Positions 22,969 to 35,651 of a stretch of 64,000 bases of DNA are shown piece after piece. Each line of letters begins with the position of its first letter. Within the stretch, counting starts at the first letter, position 1. The position numbers and the translations under genes are program-made. The stretch is from Metridium senile (lineage: Eukaryota > Cnidaria > Anthozoa > Actiniaria > Metridiidae): contig OX459097.1 of assembly GCA_949775045.1 (NCBI GenBank), forward strand, positions 23,647,570 to 23,711,569. The letters are read 5' to 3'. Under the pieces are notes generated by a model. It saw nothing but the letters and a program-made list of their open reading frames with translations. It did no database searches and was not told the DNA's origin.

Positions 22969-24588
22969 ATAGAGATTTTTGTTTTAGCGGCATAAGTTCG
23001 CTTTTGGCACAAGGGAAGGTCCTATTGTATAAAACCAGCTATCTGCGACCGCTGTTCACAATAGATCATTTGCATTATTGCGTTATATACTAAGAATAGC
23101 AAAATGATTTATCTACTTTGTATTGTAAATTAATTAGTGTTAATTGTTCCCTTTATTTTCTGGAGAAATAAAAATCTGAATAACATTAAAAGTAAATAAT
23201 AAAGTCCCAAAGAATTGTGATACTTGTTTCAAAATGATCAAAATATATTACTTATATTGATATGTTGAGATAAAAATAGACATTTCTAATCTTTTGTTTA
23301 TAGTTATACCAAATAAAAAAACTGAATAATTGCTAGTCTTCATCTGTTACTCTTCAACATAATTCCCCATACAGTAAAATATATCTTTGGATTTGACAAA
23401 TAATTTGCATGTGATCTGCAATCCCTGTTGTAGTTTTGCAGACAGAAATGAACAGTCACTATACAGTCGAAACTTGTGAACAGCCATTTCAGTCACAACG
23501 CTTGTACTATCTTAGTTAAAAACAATTCTACATTGTGCGTTACATTTGAAATGTGTCAAGTTTTCACATCTTTTGCTAGCTCCACATATATTGACGATGA
23601 TAAGAAATGCGGATTTTATACGACATTAATATTCACGTCCGAAACGTCGTCATGAGCTCATTACTTATTACTTTTTTAGTACTTTATACAATATGATCGG
23701 ACTCGAATATTGTATAGTACTTATGAAAGTCCAACGCTAGTTCTTTCATATTTTACTAAAATTGTCAAGATAAGAGTAAATCTGGTCGAAAAACTTACAA
23801 CCTTCGTCACAGACAGTGTGATGTGTTGTGGTGTGGTTGTGATTTCTTTTGTTAAATTATCATGAATTATTAATGAGTTTTATAAGTTTGAATAGTCATT
23901 TATATATCAATTCCCACTCAATGGGCCATACCATATGTGAACATAAACCTAGATATTTCTACGTAGTCGAAATATCTATGCATTTTTCATCTAGAGTTTT
24001 AATGCATACTTATTCAATCAACAAATCGGCATTGGCCATTCACGAGTCAGATCGATAGCATCTGATTTTTTTTCTATAGCGTCTTGCAATTTACATACTT
24101 TCAGCAACACGTCTTCAATCTGTCTTTTTAGAATATAAATAACAATATCAAAAATATTTAAGTGAAAAAAAGCAAAACAACAGAGGGTTTGGTCATTGTC
24201 AATCGATCTATAATATTTCTTCCGAAAATAAATGTAAAAAATGAGACAATGAAAAAAAAAAGAAAAAAAAAATGATGATATGTAGCTTAATTCTTCTTTC
24301 AGTTTGCTGGAATGTAATTGTTTCAAATTATTTTTATGATTGATAAACTATTCACTGATGCGATAAATAAATGAAACAATGGAAAAATATTTTTACAGAT
24401 TTTGATGAATACACTCATGATCACCAGCAAAAAGCGAAACATCCGACTTCTATTCAATTTAGACTTTAATAGAATTCACGTTCTTGTCTAAGAGAAAATC
24501 AATTTATCTAAAGTAGGAATAGTTTGTGCCAATGCCGCTAAAACAAAAATCTCTATTGAACCTGAAGTACAACATATATCATCCGCAG

Positions 24589-25540
24589 TTTTATTGTTAT
24601 GCTAATAGTATTGTTCTTAGTCCCATGGGGTAAATTAACAAGTTAATATTGAACCGCAGGTAATATTGTTGCTGTTGTATTGTTGCTGTTTACGTGCATA
24701 TAGAATAGCTCAACTAATGGCAATTTTAGTTAGAATTCTTCGATAAGATAGATTTACGTATTTCTGGGTATTAAGGTTTTTGAAAAAGATAAATAAATAA
24801 ATAAATGAACGTATTAATGCACATACTTTTGGTTGCTGATCAGACTTGTTGATCTCACACAAGAGTAGTTATAGAACCCCTGGTGTGACTAGAATGAATA
24901 TGAAGGTTAATTTACAAACATATCATGACTTAGGCTTCTAAAACTTTACTTGAACGGAATGAACTGAACAAAGATGAGCTTTATAGACGATGGTGGATAG
25001 ACTTTGAGAGGTAAGAGAATACTTTGAAGACCTCATTTTACTTGCATGGGTTTGCCGAACCAATGGTTGACTGAACAGCGGAGTTTTCCGGACTAAAATC
25101 TATGACTTTTACTGCGCTGTTAAAAGCTGACCCTGGATCGTAAATTTGGGTTTTACATCACATATTCTCAAAGAAACAAAAAAGCAATATTCATACGGAC
25201 GATATCTAGAAAGAGTAATTTCATTCTATAACCCTTGAATGTTCAGCAAGTTTGATATTTTACTTCGATAAACATTCATTCACCTGGGTTCAGACCATTC
25301 AATACAATAGTTTGATATTTATAACAATGTTAGATGTATAATATTCAGGCCGTATAACTGGGTGTTTCCCTTCTGTTTTGATGGCATTAATCTAATACTC
25401 CGTAGTTTGATTATTATGAAATTGCACATAACAGTCTACATCGATTGACATTTTTTTTAAATATACAAACGTTGAAGATCTCGACGTTAAAATAGCGGCG
25501 ATAAACAAGAATCGCTTAACTTAGCTAAACCTAAATACTG
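24589..25540 (+). repeat. Duplicated block, copy A
   Basis: About 950 bp collinear with 25909-26836, including TAATATTGAACCGCAGGTAA, GAATGAACTGAACAAAGATG and TCTAATACTCCGTAGTTTG, with indels. Its left part is displaced by the 22385-24588 insertion. Confidence 0.8.
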
Positions 25541-25887
25541 AGCTATTACAACGGTGCCTATTAAAATCAAAGCTATTCTGTTAAACTATATGGTGTATAT
25601 CAAACAAAATATCCAAAACTAGAAGAAATTATATTATATATATGTGACCGATTCGGAGTAAATTGTAAAAACGTTTTGAATCTTAGATTTTACGTGCGTA
25701 TATGAGTATTCTTAAACTCCTTCGCTTGGTCTATAATTTTTCGAAACCGGCACTCAGTTTCGCTACCGATAGACCACTAGTAGAGTAGCCAATCAGAATA
25801 TATAGTATTTGTGAAAGACCACTTGTTGGATTATACTATAAAAGGTTTGCCCCCTTAGATAACCCTAAGCAACTATCGATTAATGTA
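25541..25887. other. Unassigned non-coding spacer
   Basis: AT-rich spacer between the duplicated blocks. Nothing recognisable apart from a short TATA run near 25633 and an AGCCAATCAGA motif near 25788. Confidence 0.3.
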
Positions 25888-26836
25888 ATCGAGAAACTTC
25901 TAGTCTATCACCCGCAGTTTTATTGTTATGCTAATAGTATTGTTCTTATTCCCATGGGGTAAATTAATAAGTTAATATTGAACCGCAGGTAATATTGTTT
26001 ATGCTGTTTAATTGCATATAGAATAGCTCAACAAATGGCAATTTTAGTTTGAATTCTTTGATAAGATATATTTACATATTTCTGGGTATTAAGGTTTTTG
26101 AAAAAAGCTGTTCTTGACAAAATAAAAAAACATATTAATGCACATATTTTCGGTTGCTGATCAGACTTGTTGACGTCACACAAGAGTAGTTAGAGTCCCT
26201 GGTGTGACTAGAATGAAAGTGAAAGTTAATCTACAAACATATCGTGACTTAGGCTTCTATAACTTTACTTGAACGGAATGAACTGAACAAAGATGAACTT
26301 TATAGACGATGGTGGATAGACTTTGAGAGTTAGACTTTGAGAGGTAGGAGAATACTTTGAAGAGCTTTTACATGCACGGGTTTGTCGAAGAGAAGCAATT
26401 GTTGACAGAACAGTGGAGTTTTCCGGGTTGAAATCAGTAATGTTTACTGCTCAGTAAACTGACCCGGGTTTGAAAATGTAGGATTGACATCCATATTCTC
26501 AAAGAAACAAAAAATAATATTTATACGGACGATAGCTAGAGAGACTAATTTCATTCTATAACCCTTGAATGTTGGGCAAGTTTGATATTTGTAAAAGTGT
26601 TAGACGGCATAATATTCAGGCCGTATTAGGGTTTTCCCTCCTGTTTCAAACAACCTTATCAAACATTTTAGATCTGCCATTAATCTAATACTCCGTAGTT
26701 TGATTATTATCCAATTTGCACATAACCTGCAGTCTACGTACATGCATTGCCATTTTTTAAAAATGTAAAAGTTAAAGAAATCAACGTTAAAATAACGGCA
26801 GTAAAACAGAATCGTTTAACTCAGCTCAACCTAATT
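25888..26836 (+). repeat. Duplicated block, copy B (carries the empty site)
   Basis: Starts ATCGAGAAACTTCTAGTCTAT directly followed by CACCCGCAGTTTTATTG. In copy A these two halves are separated by the TIR element at 22385-24588. Confidence 0.8.
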
Positions 26837-26880
26837 CATGAACTTTTTAATGCCTGATAAAACACGTGCTGTAAGCTTAA

Positions 26881-29800
26881 GAGCCGTTCCACGTAAGCTT
26901 CGAGTAATTTCAAAAATGGTCCGATACAACCCCACCTGAAACTTTGCATGGTGAAAGGTAGTCATGAGGAAGTCATCATATGAGCATTATTTAGTAGTTT
27001 CATTTTAAAGCGGTCACGTGACATGCGTTCAAAGTTTGACCTATTTTCGGCCTAATTTTGCCGTCTGAATTTTCGAAAATTTGTAATGTTTGTAAGTCTC
27101 GTGCGGCGTTTTCTCTGCATATTTTGTAATCAAATTTACACGGTTTATAGAACATCATTACAGCTTTTGAACAGTATATTTTATTTTGATATATCTTAAT
27201 ATTTTAATTTTTTATGGATATTTGAAGTAAGAGCATTTTCGGGTGGTCGTGAAAACCGTAATTTTGGTACTTTTCATAATTATTTTTTTCATACAAGAGT
27301 TCTGATTTCCTAATAACTATTTATACCGAAATGAAGAGGAATAGTTGTACTTCAACTCCAATGAAAAACATTTCTGGGCACTTTGCGTTTTGGCTACAAA
27401 ATATCATCGTAAAATGCAAGAAATATCAAAATCAACAATATCGATGGACATTATATACATCCACATTACATTGGTTTTAAATCATAAAACATACATTAAC
27501 TGGTTCAAAAGTAATATTAGAATGTAATAAAACGCAAATGCATCGCTGAAAAGATCATTTTTCCAGAAAATTTGAATGTAAACACTATTTTATCATATAT
27601 GCAAATTTGCATTTCACAGCGAGGTCACCTCCACTCCCACGGGATATGGTAGATTGTCGAAAAGCTTCGATTTTGCCAATATAATCACCAAGAAAAATAG
27701 CATTTGATTACAATTCAATTTCAATTTAATAAACATGGAAAACTAGCCTTTGAAATCTTAAATATTAAGGGACAATTACTCATGTAAGCAGTGACCATTA
27801 CTTTTCTATGTGTTGTAGATTTCATCAGACTTACATCGTGAGTTTTACCCGATTATTCGCTGTAAATCACTGGTGTATATTTATAATCACATATCCACGA
27901 TTATTTTTAATTGAAGTTTTATAAGGCTTGTGACTGTGCATGGTCTATACGAACATTTCTAATAAAAGCTTCAGGATTTGCATAAATACCGATCTGATTT
28001 GATGTAAATGACACTTGCCGCTAATGTGTAAGAAGTCGACCTGTTTTAATACTCAAAGGTGCAACTTTTGAAAAAAAAAAATCGTACAATTAAAAATGTA
28101 TTTGTAAATGTTTATCAGTATTTTACCTGATGCTCATCGGAGAAGGCAGAAACAACGTAGTTCGGTTTATGTTAGATATTCTTTACATCCTTCGATGTGC
28201 TTAATCTGATGTTTATGTCGGCATGGAATTGTCAATCTTTGAAATTGAACCAAATCATAGAATGCGTCCACTGGTCGTGCATTTTGTCCAGTTAAAAAGA
28301 TAAATAAGTACAAAATAGCAGTAAATGTGAAGATGTGCACGACCTGCAGTTTTAGTAAAATAGGGGATATCCTGACTGCGGCCCGTGTTTCACACCTGAG
28401 CATGATCAGTTACTTGTGGACAAAATTGTTACTCTTTTATCTTGCACAAAAAAAACATCCAGGGTCATATGAAGCAGTTGCAACTGTGTCGTTCTGAAGT
28501 AAAAACAGAGGTTGAATTGATTTTGTATAGAGCAGGTAAATTATATATTGTATATACACCTACTTGCAAGAAAGTTGACATACGAAAAAGAACATTTGTA
28601 TTTAGTGTGTTAGGAATAAATTATAAGTACAAAAGAAAGAGTTCAGCTTCAGTGATCATCTTTTGTACTTTTAATTTATTCCTAACCCATATGACCCTGG
28701 ATGTTTTTTTTGTGCAAGATAAATCCTTCAGTGGCAAATAGCCAATCGTGAACATGCACAACTTGTTAGCGTAACCCCGAGGGGAGGGGGGGGGGGGGGG
28801 GGAGCCTAACCGGGATAAGGAGCTTTCTATACTAATTTTGTAATCTATCGAAAACCGCATAAAATGTGGAAAAACTGTATAACGACTTTACACCTAAAAG
28901 AAATGAGGCTGATTTATAAGTTTTAAAAGTTTAAAACATAATAATCTTGAAACTTGAGGCTCAAAAGCGGAATTTATGCAAATCCTGAAGTTTTTATTAT
29001 AAATGTTCGTAGACCATGCACAATCACAACCAAACATTTTAATTCCTTATAAAACTTCAATTAAAAATAATTGTGGATATGTGATTATAAATATACACCA
29101 GTGATTTACAGCAAATAATTAGGTAAGACTCACGATGTAAGTCTGATGAAATCTACAACACATAGAAAAGTAATGGTCACTGCTTACATGAGTAATTGTC
29201 CCTTAATATTCAAGATTTCAAAGGCTATTTTTCCATGTTTATTAAATTGAAATTGAATTGTAATCAAATGCTATTTTTCTTGGTGATTATATTGGCAAAA
29301 TCGAAGCTTTTCGACAATCTACCATATCCCGTGGGAGTGGAGGTGACCTCGCTGTGAAATGCAAATTTGCATATATGATAAAATAGTGTTTACATTCAAA
29401 TTTTCTGGAAATTAAAAATGATCTTTTCAGCGATGCATTTGCGTTTTATTACATTCTAATATTACTTTTGAACCAGTTAATGTATGTTTTATGATTTAAA
29501 ACCAATGTAATGTGGATGTATATAATGTCCATCGATATTGTTGATTTTGATATTTCTTGCATTTTACGATGATATTTTGTAGCCAAAACGCAAAGTGCCC
29601 AGAAATGTTTTTCATTGGAGTTGAAGTACAACTATTCCTCTTCATTTCGGTATAAATAGTTATTAGGAAATCAGAACTCTTGTATGAAAAAAATAATTAT
29701 GAAAAGTACCAAAATTACGGTTTTCACGACCACCCGAAAATGCTCTTACTTCAAATATCCATACAAAATTAAAATATTACGATATATTAAAATACAATAT

Positions 29801-30095
29801 ACTGTTCAAAAGCTGTAATGATGTTCTATAAACCGTGTAAATTTGATTACAAAATATGCAGAGAAAACGCCGCACGAGTCTTACAAACATTACAAATTTT
29901 CGAAAATTCAGATGGCAAAATTAGGCCGAAAATAGGTCAAACTTTGAACGCATGTCACGTGACCGCTTTAAAATGAAACGACTAAATAATGCTCATATGA
30001 TTACTTGCTCATGACTACCTTTCACCATGCAAAGTTTCAGATGGGGTTGTATCGGACCATTTCTGAAATTACTCGAAGCTTACGTGGAACGGCTC
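26881..30095. mobile_element. Giant foldback transposon, 3215 bp, TTAA-flanked
   Basis: Ends GAGCCGTTCCACGTAAGC and its complement, each with TTAA immediately outside (26877-26880 and 30096-30099). The inverted arms are about 1.1 kb (26881 to about 27988, and about 28970 to 30095). The same 60-codon open frame appears once per arm on opposite strands, which reflects the arm duplication. The roughly 980-bp centre holds smaller inverted repeats. No transposase ORF. Confidence 0.85.
28440..28722. repeat. Inverted repeat nested in the giant foldback
   Basis: CTTGCACAAAAAAAACATCC near 28441 matches its complement ending near 28720. Between them is a half-copy of the palindromic element of 30684-30915 (ACACCTACTTGCA, then a hairpin around GAGTTCAGCTTCAGTGATC). 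Confidence 0.7.
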
Positions 30096-30287
30096 TTAAG
30101 TTTTTTGAATGGATTAAAAAACTCATTAGTAAGTCATGACCATTTTGTCCAATATCCGATGAAACAAAAGAAAACGGAAGGATGTTTGCATTTGGGAATT
30201 GATCTACACTAATAATAGAGGAATACTAACCAACTTGAATACTAACGAACTTGATGACATTTCGTTGCAAACGTTTCATCGATTGAT

Positions 30288-30362
30288 TCTGTAGTATAAT
30301 GGCTTAAAGAGCAAATACAATCAAGCAGAAGATTTCGGTTCGAATCCTGGCATTTGCACTCA
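30288..30362 (+). mobile_element. tRNA-like sequence with A and B boxes
   Basis: TGTAGTATAATGGCTTA resembles an A box, and GGTTCGAATCC at 30338-30348 is a perfect B box. The flanking bases do not form an acceptor stem, so it is probably a SINE head or tRNA pseudogene. Confidence 0.45.
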
Positions 30363-30683
30363 AATTAATTTTTTGACAAAAATCTAAAAGGAAATTATAT
30401 TATATTTGTAAATCTGATGTTTACTCGTCAGTAGGTACGAGGGGAAAGGTAATATCTGAATTATGGACATGAACCATTATTCACCTATTTCAAAAATCAT
30501 TGTCGCAGCCGAAGCTATAGTCCACACTCTAGATCTAGAGCTTGCAAAGGATGTCGGTAATATGAAGTGAATGTGTGAGTTATTACGCGCTGTTTAATTA
30601 AATATTTGTTTCATCATCTATCACTGCAAAGCTTGTTATATTCATATAACACAAACGCGTATAACCAAAATATATTTTGAATA

Positions 30684-30915
30684 TACACCTACTTGCAGTA
30701 AGGTTGTCATACAAAATTGAACATTTGTCACAAAGAAAATAGAACATTTGTGATTTAGTGCGAAAGGAATTAATTAAAAGACAAAAGAGAGAGTTCAGCT
30801 TGAGTGATCTTCTTTTGTCTTTTAATCAATTCCTATCGTACTAAATTCTAATGTTCTATTTTCTTTATAACAAATGTATATTTTTGTATGACAACCTTAC
30901 TGCAAGTAGGTGTAT
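30684..30915. mobile_element. Near-perfect palindromic MITE, about 232 bp
   Basis: CACCTACTTGCAGTAAGG at the left and its complement at the right, flanked by TATA on both sides. The arms continue through AGAACATTTGT and AAAGACAAAAGAGAG to a small loop (TTCAGCTTGAGTGATC). A diverged half-copy is at 28555-28690. Confidence 0.8.
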
Positions 30916-31586
30916 AGATAACAAGAGACGAAATCTCATCCTTTGCAGGCCTCAGAGTTTGGCCTGTAGCTTTGATTGCGACTATGATTATTTTAATAGA
31001 TGTATAATGATGTATAGGGTGACCTATGTTAGGGAATCTGTGAATTCTTTTCTAGGTCTACCTCGGACCATTAGATTCTTATAATTAGAGGAATGTAATT
31101 AGATAATATAATTAGATAATTAGACGAATGTAATGTTTTCGAAACTTGATTAAATAAAATAATAAAAAATAATGATTATATAGTATTTGATGTTCATTTG
31201 CATTCCACAGTACTTCTATTCTACACCATCATTCCCTTGGATCGCATTTAAATCCCACTGCGTATCAAACGTAGATTATGTGGTATACAATGCTTTCCTC
31301 GTGACCAGAGTTTGTATTAAATTACAGACAAAATAAAAAGAACCCTAGCCCTAACCCTAAGATATTTCTATACTGATTGAGATTTTTCTTACTTATCAAA
31401 TACTATATACTATATAGACCCATCAGCTGTATCCATGACGACTACCACACAACAACTTGTCAGCGGTTATTCTGATTTGAATACCACCCAATAGAACGTT
31501 TGCTATATAGACATGACTAGGCCCAGTGCTCCTCTATAACATGGAATAACGACAAAGCTTTGGTATAATAACTAAGTCTGGAGGCA
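30916..31586 (+). other. Region upstream of the TPR-CHAT gene
   Basis: AT-rich, no gene. It contains a short telomere-like AACCCTAGCCCTAACCCTAA at 31342-31361 and AT-rich motifs near 31507, but no promoter can be assigned. Confidence 0.3.
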
Positions 31587-34500
31587 ATGGATTGGTTTGA
31601 CCCTGGTGTGCAACGCTTGACATCAGGCAAGTATAGCGAAGCCATTGAGTGTTTCAAGAACAGTCTTAGTATATATCAAGAGAAAGGTGACAAGGAAAAG
31701 ATCGCAGATTGTTATTACGGCTTGGGTGAATGTTATCGAATGCTGGATAAGTACTCTGAAGCAGTTACAACTTATGAAAAAAGTCTTAGTATATATCAAG
31801 GGAAAGATGACCAGAAAAAGAGTGCACCATGTTATTACGGCTTGGGTGTATGTTATAAAATGCTGAAAAAGTACTCTGAAGCAGTTACCAATTATGAACG
31901 AAGTCTAAGTATATATCAAGAAAAAGGTGACCAGGAAAGGGTTGCACAATGTTATCGAGGCTTGGGTGATTCTTATCGAGTGCTTGAAAGGCACTCCGAA
32001 GCAGTTACGAATTACGAACAAAGTTTGTCTAACATTTCCAACCCTAAAATGCGAGAAACATTGGAGGGAGACGTTTCTTATGGGCTTGGTGCCAGTTTAA
32101 TGCACCTCTACAGATTTCAGGAGTCTAAAGAATATTTTGATAAAGCGTTGATCATTGCTGAAGATATTGGAGGATTAAAACTGGAGTGGATGTGCATTTA
32201 TTGTCTGTCAAGTCTCCATTATAAACAAAGTCAATTCCACCAGGCTTTGAATTATGCTGAGCGTGCAGAAGACATTGCTAACAAAATGAACAGTACAGAG
32301 GAAAAGCAACTATCATATCAAATATTGAGTCATGCACTTGTATCGTTAGGTAGAGTAAAGGATGCTATAGAATATAATAAACAATATCTAAAATACAACG
32401 AACAAGTTGGAAATAAGAAGGAAGAGGGTCGCTCATGTTTTGGTTTATCTGTCTGCTTTATCAAGATTCATGATAATGACAATGCAATATTTTATGCTGA
32501 GAAAAGTGCCAAAATTGCTAAAGAAACTGGTGATTTGGAAACAGAAGGCAAAGCATACGGATCTATTGGAAGTGCTTTAAGTGAAACAGGAAAACTCAGA
32601 GAAGCCAAAGAATATAACATGAAAGCGTTAGAAATTGCACAACAAAGCGGTGACAAACAATCAGAGGAAAATACATTGAACAATTTAGGGGATGTTTCCA
32701 TGAAATTAGGCAGACATTATGACGCAATCAGATATTTCGAAACCAGTATTAACGTTAACTCTGACCTGGGTTTGCAAAACAATAATGGTGCCCAGTACAA
32801 CAATCTCGGTGCTCTCTATTCCAGGGTTGGAAAATATCACGAAGCGGCCGAGTTTTTAGAACAGTCCCTTGATATAGCTAAAGATACAAGTGAAATATCA
32901 ATTGAAATACATGCTTACCAAAATCTTTCACAGGTATACTACCAATTAAACAGCTTCAAGTTAGCAAGCCAATGCCGTTGGAAAAGCATTATTCTTGCCA
33001 TTCGAACCGGAGACAAGCGTGGAGAAATGAACTATTTTCAATGTTTAGGCATATGTTTCGGTAAAACCGGCAATATAAAGGCCATTAACAGTGAAAAGAA
33101 AGCTTTAGATTTGGCTCTTAAGATTAAAGTGAGTGAGCATATTTATAATTGTTATGCAAACGTTGGGACTACTTACTTTCATTCGGGCATGATGTACGAA
33201 GCTATTCATGTTTCTGAAAAGGCCCTAAAGATTTGTACTGATTCAGGACACAAACGGAACGAAGCATTTTGCCGTCATAATATGGGAAAGATCTATCACG
33301 GTTTGTCTCGAAAGCAGACATTATTTAACGACCATGAAGAGTATGCCCGAAACATCGAAACATCAGAACAATACTATAGAGAGAGTCTTCACTGCTATGA
33401 AGAATTGTTTGATGATCTTAGAGAGAAACACGAGATTAAAATATTAATTGTAGACACGTATGTTGAAGCATATAATAATCTTGCATTACTTCTAATCGAG
33501 ACCAACCGTACAACAGAAGCACTTATAGTTTGTGAACGTGGTCGAGCATGCACTCTGGGGGACACTCTGGTTTGCAAGTATGGCATGCAGCAACAGCAAG
33601 CATTAGTCGAAAACATGTCAACAAGAAAACCACTGAATGAAAGTGATTTGACTGACCTTTTGCCCAAACAGAGCTGTTTATTGTTCTATTCTATCATATA
33701 TGACAGTGAACATTTGTGGGTCCTTTCGCAGCAACGTTCATTGATATATGCACAGAACGATATGCAACAAATCAGTATCACAACCAAGAACCTAACAGAG
33801 TACATAAAACAACTGGTTGACTCCATGGATGTCAGAGAAATGGCAGCCAACTGTGAAGACCGATCTCTTGGAAAACGGGAGCCGTGCTACAGTGAAGGAG
33901 ATGACTATCAATCACAGCTAAGTAATAGTATTGCAAGAATGGCATTAGAGCAGGACATCATTGACAGTGAATACTCAAGAAGAAAACCAAAAGAAAGAAG
34001 AATAAATCCGCCTGAATCCACATCAACTGAATCTGATCAACATATTGACACCAAAGAACAGTTAAAAGATTTATTTTTGATAACACCCGTCGAAGAACAC
34101 CTTACTCAACATGAAGTTATCATTATTCCTGATGGATCTCTGAACTTGGAACCGTGCTACAGTGAAAGAGATGACAATCGAACACAGCTAACTAATAGTA
34201 TTACAAGAAGAACATTAGAGCATGACGTCACTGACAGTGAGTACTCAAGAAGAAACCCAAAAGAAAGAAGAAGAAATCCGCCTGAATCCACATCGATTGG
34301 ATCTGATCAACATATTGAAACCACAGAACCGTTAAAAGAACTCTTTTTGATAACACCCGTGGAAGAACACCTTACTCAAGATGAAGTTATCATTATTCCT
34401 GATGGACCACTGAACATGGAGTCGTGCTACAGTGAAGGAGATGACGATCGATCACAGCTAAGTAATAGTATTACAAAAAGAACTTTAGAGCAGAACATCA

Positions 34501-35483
34501 TTGAGAGTGAGTATTCAAGAAGAAACCCGGAAAAAAGGAGAAGAAATCCGCCTGAATCAACATCGAATGGATCTGAACAACATATTGACACCACAGAATT
34601 GTTAAAGGAACTCTTTAAACAATTAATAACACCCGTCCAAGAACACCTAACTCAAGATGAAATTATCATTATTCCTGATGGACCTCTGAACATGGTTCCC
34701 TTTGCAGCTCTACAGGATCCAAAAACGGGACGTTTCCTCTGTGAAACCAAGCGCATCAGACTAGCACCATCTTTGACAACTTTAAAGATTCTGAAAGAAT
34801 GTCCAGACGACTACCAAAGCAAGGAAGGCGCTTTGGTAATCGGGAATCCTCTTGTTGGCGAAGTAATGTTTCATGGAAAAAAGAAGAAGTTTGCAAGCCT
34901 ACCAGCTGCAGAGAATGAAGCAACTGCGTTCAGTCCAATTCTTGGTGTCTCACCACTGATAGGGATTCATGCCACTAAAGACGCAGTCAGAGAAAAACTC
35001 CAAGACGGTGCAGCTGTGATCCACATTGCAGCTCATGGTGATGCTTTCACTGGAGAAATCGCTTTAGCGCCAGGTATTTCTGCACAATCCAAAGTCATTC
35101 CAGAGGAAGAAGACTACATCTTGACAATGCAGGAAGTACAAGAAATTGGGGTACGCGCTAAGCTTGTGGTTTTGAATTGCTGTCACAGTGGTCGTGGGGA
35201 AATCCGTGCTGAAGGAGTGGTCGGCATGGCTCGTGCTTTTCTAGCTGCAGGAGCCCGTGCTGTGGTAGCATCATTATGGGCCATTGACGACGCAGCCACA
35301 CTTGACTTCATGGCAGGTTTCTATAACCGTCTAATAAGGCATGGTAAGAGTGCAAGTGTGAGCCTGAATGAATCCATGAACGATTTGTTAGTAGAAAAGA
35401 AATTCAGCCACCCAATGTACTGGGCTCCATTCGTTCTTATTGGAGATGACGTCACTATTTCATATTTATGTAAATACAGTTAG
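31587..35483 (+). CDS. TPR-CHAT protein, intronless, 1298 aa
   Basis: One uninterrupted frame from ATG 31587 to TAG 35483, with no introns, unlike its neighbours. Residues 1 to about 640 are tandem TPR repeats of the 40-residue type ([38 protein letters not shown] and so on), roughly 13-14 units. At about 650 comes the ERGRA junction typical of TPR-CHAT proteins, then the CHAT (caspase HetF-associated with TPRs) protease-like domain. Catalytic His is at about 1150 (IHIAAHGD) and Cys at about 1199 (VVLNCCHSG), so both catalytic residues are present. It ends [13 protein letters not shown], the usual CHAT terminus. Residues 765-1037 are three tandem copies of a 90-residue segment. CHAT domains are clan CD cysteine-peptidase relatives of caspases and separase. 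Partner, substrate and role here are unknown. Resembles the large animal family named TTC28-like. Confidence 0.92.
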   Translation: MDWFDPGVQRLTSGKYSEAIECFKNSLSIYQEKGDKEKIADCYYGLGECYRMLDKYSEAVTTYEKSLSIYQGKDDQKKSAPCYYGLGVCYKMLKKYSEAVTNYERSLSIYQEKGDQERVAQCYRGLGDSYRVLERHSEAVTNYEQSLSNISNPKMRETLEGDVSYGLGASLMHLYRFQESKEYFDKALIIAEDIGGLKLEWMCIYCLSSLHYKQSQFHQALNYAERAEDIANKMNSTEEKQLSYQILSHALVSLGRVKDAIEYNKQYLKYNEQVGNKKEEGRSCFGLSVCFIKIHDNDNAIFYAEKSAKIAKETGDLETEGKAYGSIGSALSETGKLREAKEYNMKALEIAQQSGDKQSEENTLNNLGDVSMKLGRHYDAIRYFETSINVNSDLGLQNNNGAQYNNLGALYSRVGKYHEAAEFLEQSLDIAKDTSEISIEIHAYQNLSQVYYQLNSFKLASQCRWKSIILAIRTGDKRGEMNYFQCLGICFGKTGNIKAINSEKKALDLALKIKVSEHIYNCYANVGTTYFHSGMMYEAIHVSEKALKICTDSGHKRNEAFCRHNMGKIYHGLSRKQTLFNDHEEYARNIETSEQYYRESLHCYEELFDDLREKHEIKILIVDTYVEAYNNLALLLIETNRTTEALIVCERGRACTLGDTLVCKYGMQQQQALVENMSTRKPLNESDLTDLLPKQSCLLFYSIIYDSEHLWVLSQQRSLIYAQNDMQQISITTKNLTEYIKQLVDSMDVREMAANCEDRSLGKREPCYSEGDDYQSQLSNSIARMALEQDIIDSEYSRRKPKERRINPPESTSTESDQHIDTKEQLKDLFLITPVEEHLTQHEVIIIPDGSLNLEPCYSERDDNRTQLTNSITRRTLEHDVTDSEYSRRNPKERRRNPPESTSIGSDQHIETTEPLKELFLITPVEEHLTQDEVIIIPDGPLNMESCYSEGDDDRSQLSNSITKRTLEQNIIESEYSRRNPEKRRRNPPESTSNGSEQHIDTTELLKELFKQLITPVQEHLTQDEIIIIPDGPLNMVPFAALQDPKTGRFLCETKRIRLAPSLTTLKILKECPDDYQSKEGALVIGNPLVGEVMFHGKKKKFASLPAAENEATAFSPILGVSPLIGIHATKDAVREKLQDGAAVIHIAAHGDAFTGEIALAPGISAQSKVIPEEEDYILTMQEVQEIGVRAKLVVLNCCHSGRGEIRAEGVVGMARAFLAAGARAVVASLWAIDDAATLDFMAGFYNRLIRHGKSASVSLNESMNDLLVEKKFSHPMYWAPFVLIGDDVTISYLCKYS
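33879..34697 (+). repeat. In-frame tandem triplication inside the CHAT region
   Basis: Three 270-273-nt copies, starting near 33879, 34149 and 34419. Each encodes a start like EPCYSEGDD, a basic [20 protein letters not shown] linker and [20 protein letters not shown]. The last motif is the CHAT strand that normally precedes the conserved PFAAL, and only the third copy continues into VPFAAL. Confidence 0.92.
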
Positions 35484-35651
35484 GTAGTTAGTATCATAAT
35501 CAGATAAATCAGTACATTACTGCAAAGGGATATGATTATGATATTATTAATACTAGGTTTATATGTACTAGTTATAGACCATGTGACATGCATTTAAGGA
35601 TATCTAAATAACTTACCTAACATTAGGGGTTGTTAGTGATGATATTATAGT

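Larger units (their letters stand above)
22385..24588. mobile_element. TIR-bounded insertion containing a second nested insertion
   Basis: The left end GTTGTGGTTCAGGTTCAATA and right end (complement of ATTGAACCTGAAGTACAAC) are inverted. The left TIR is split by an inner element at about 22407-22968 and resumes as AGAGATTTTTGTTTTAGCGG, matching the complement at the right end. The sequence outside joins up as an uninterrupted site at 25888-25925. About 1.6 kb excluding the inner insert. No long ORF. Confidence 0.7.

Noticed and set aside
27345..27527. 60-codon frame, identical copy on the opposite strand at 29449-29631
   Set aside because: It is duplicated because it lies in the two arms of the foldback element; no domain is seen and it is too short to call.
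30288..30362. Functional tRNA gene
   Set aside because: B box is perfect, but the acceptor and anticodon stems cannot be formed.
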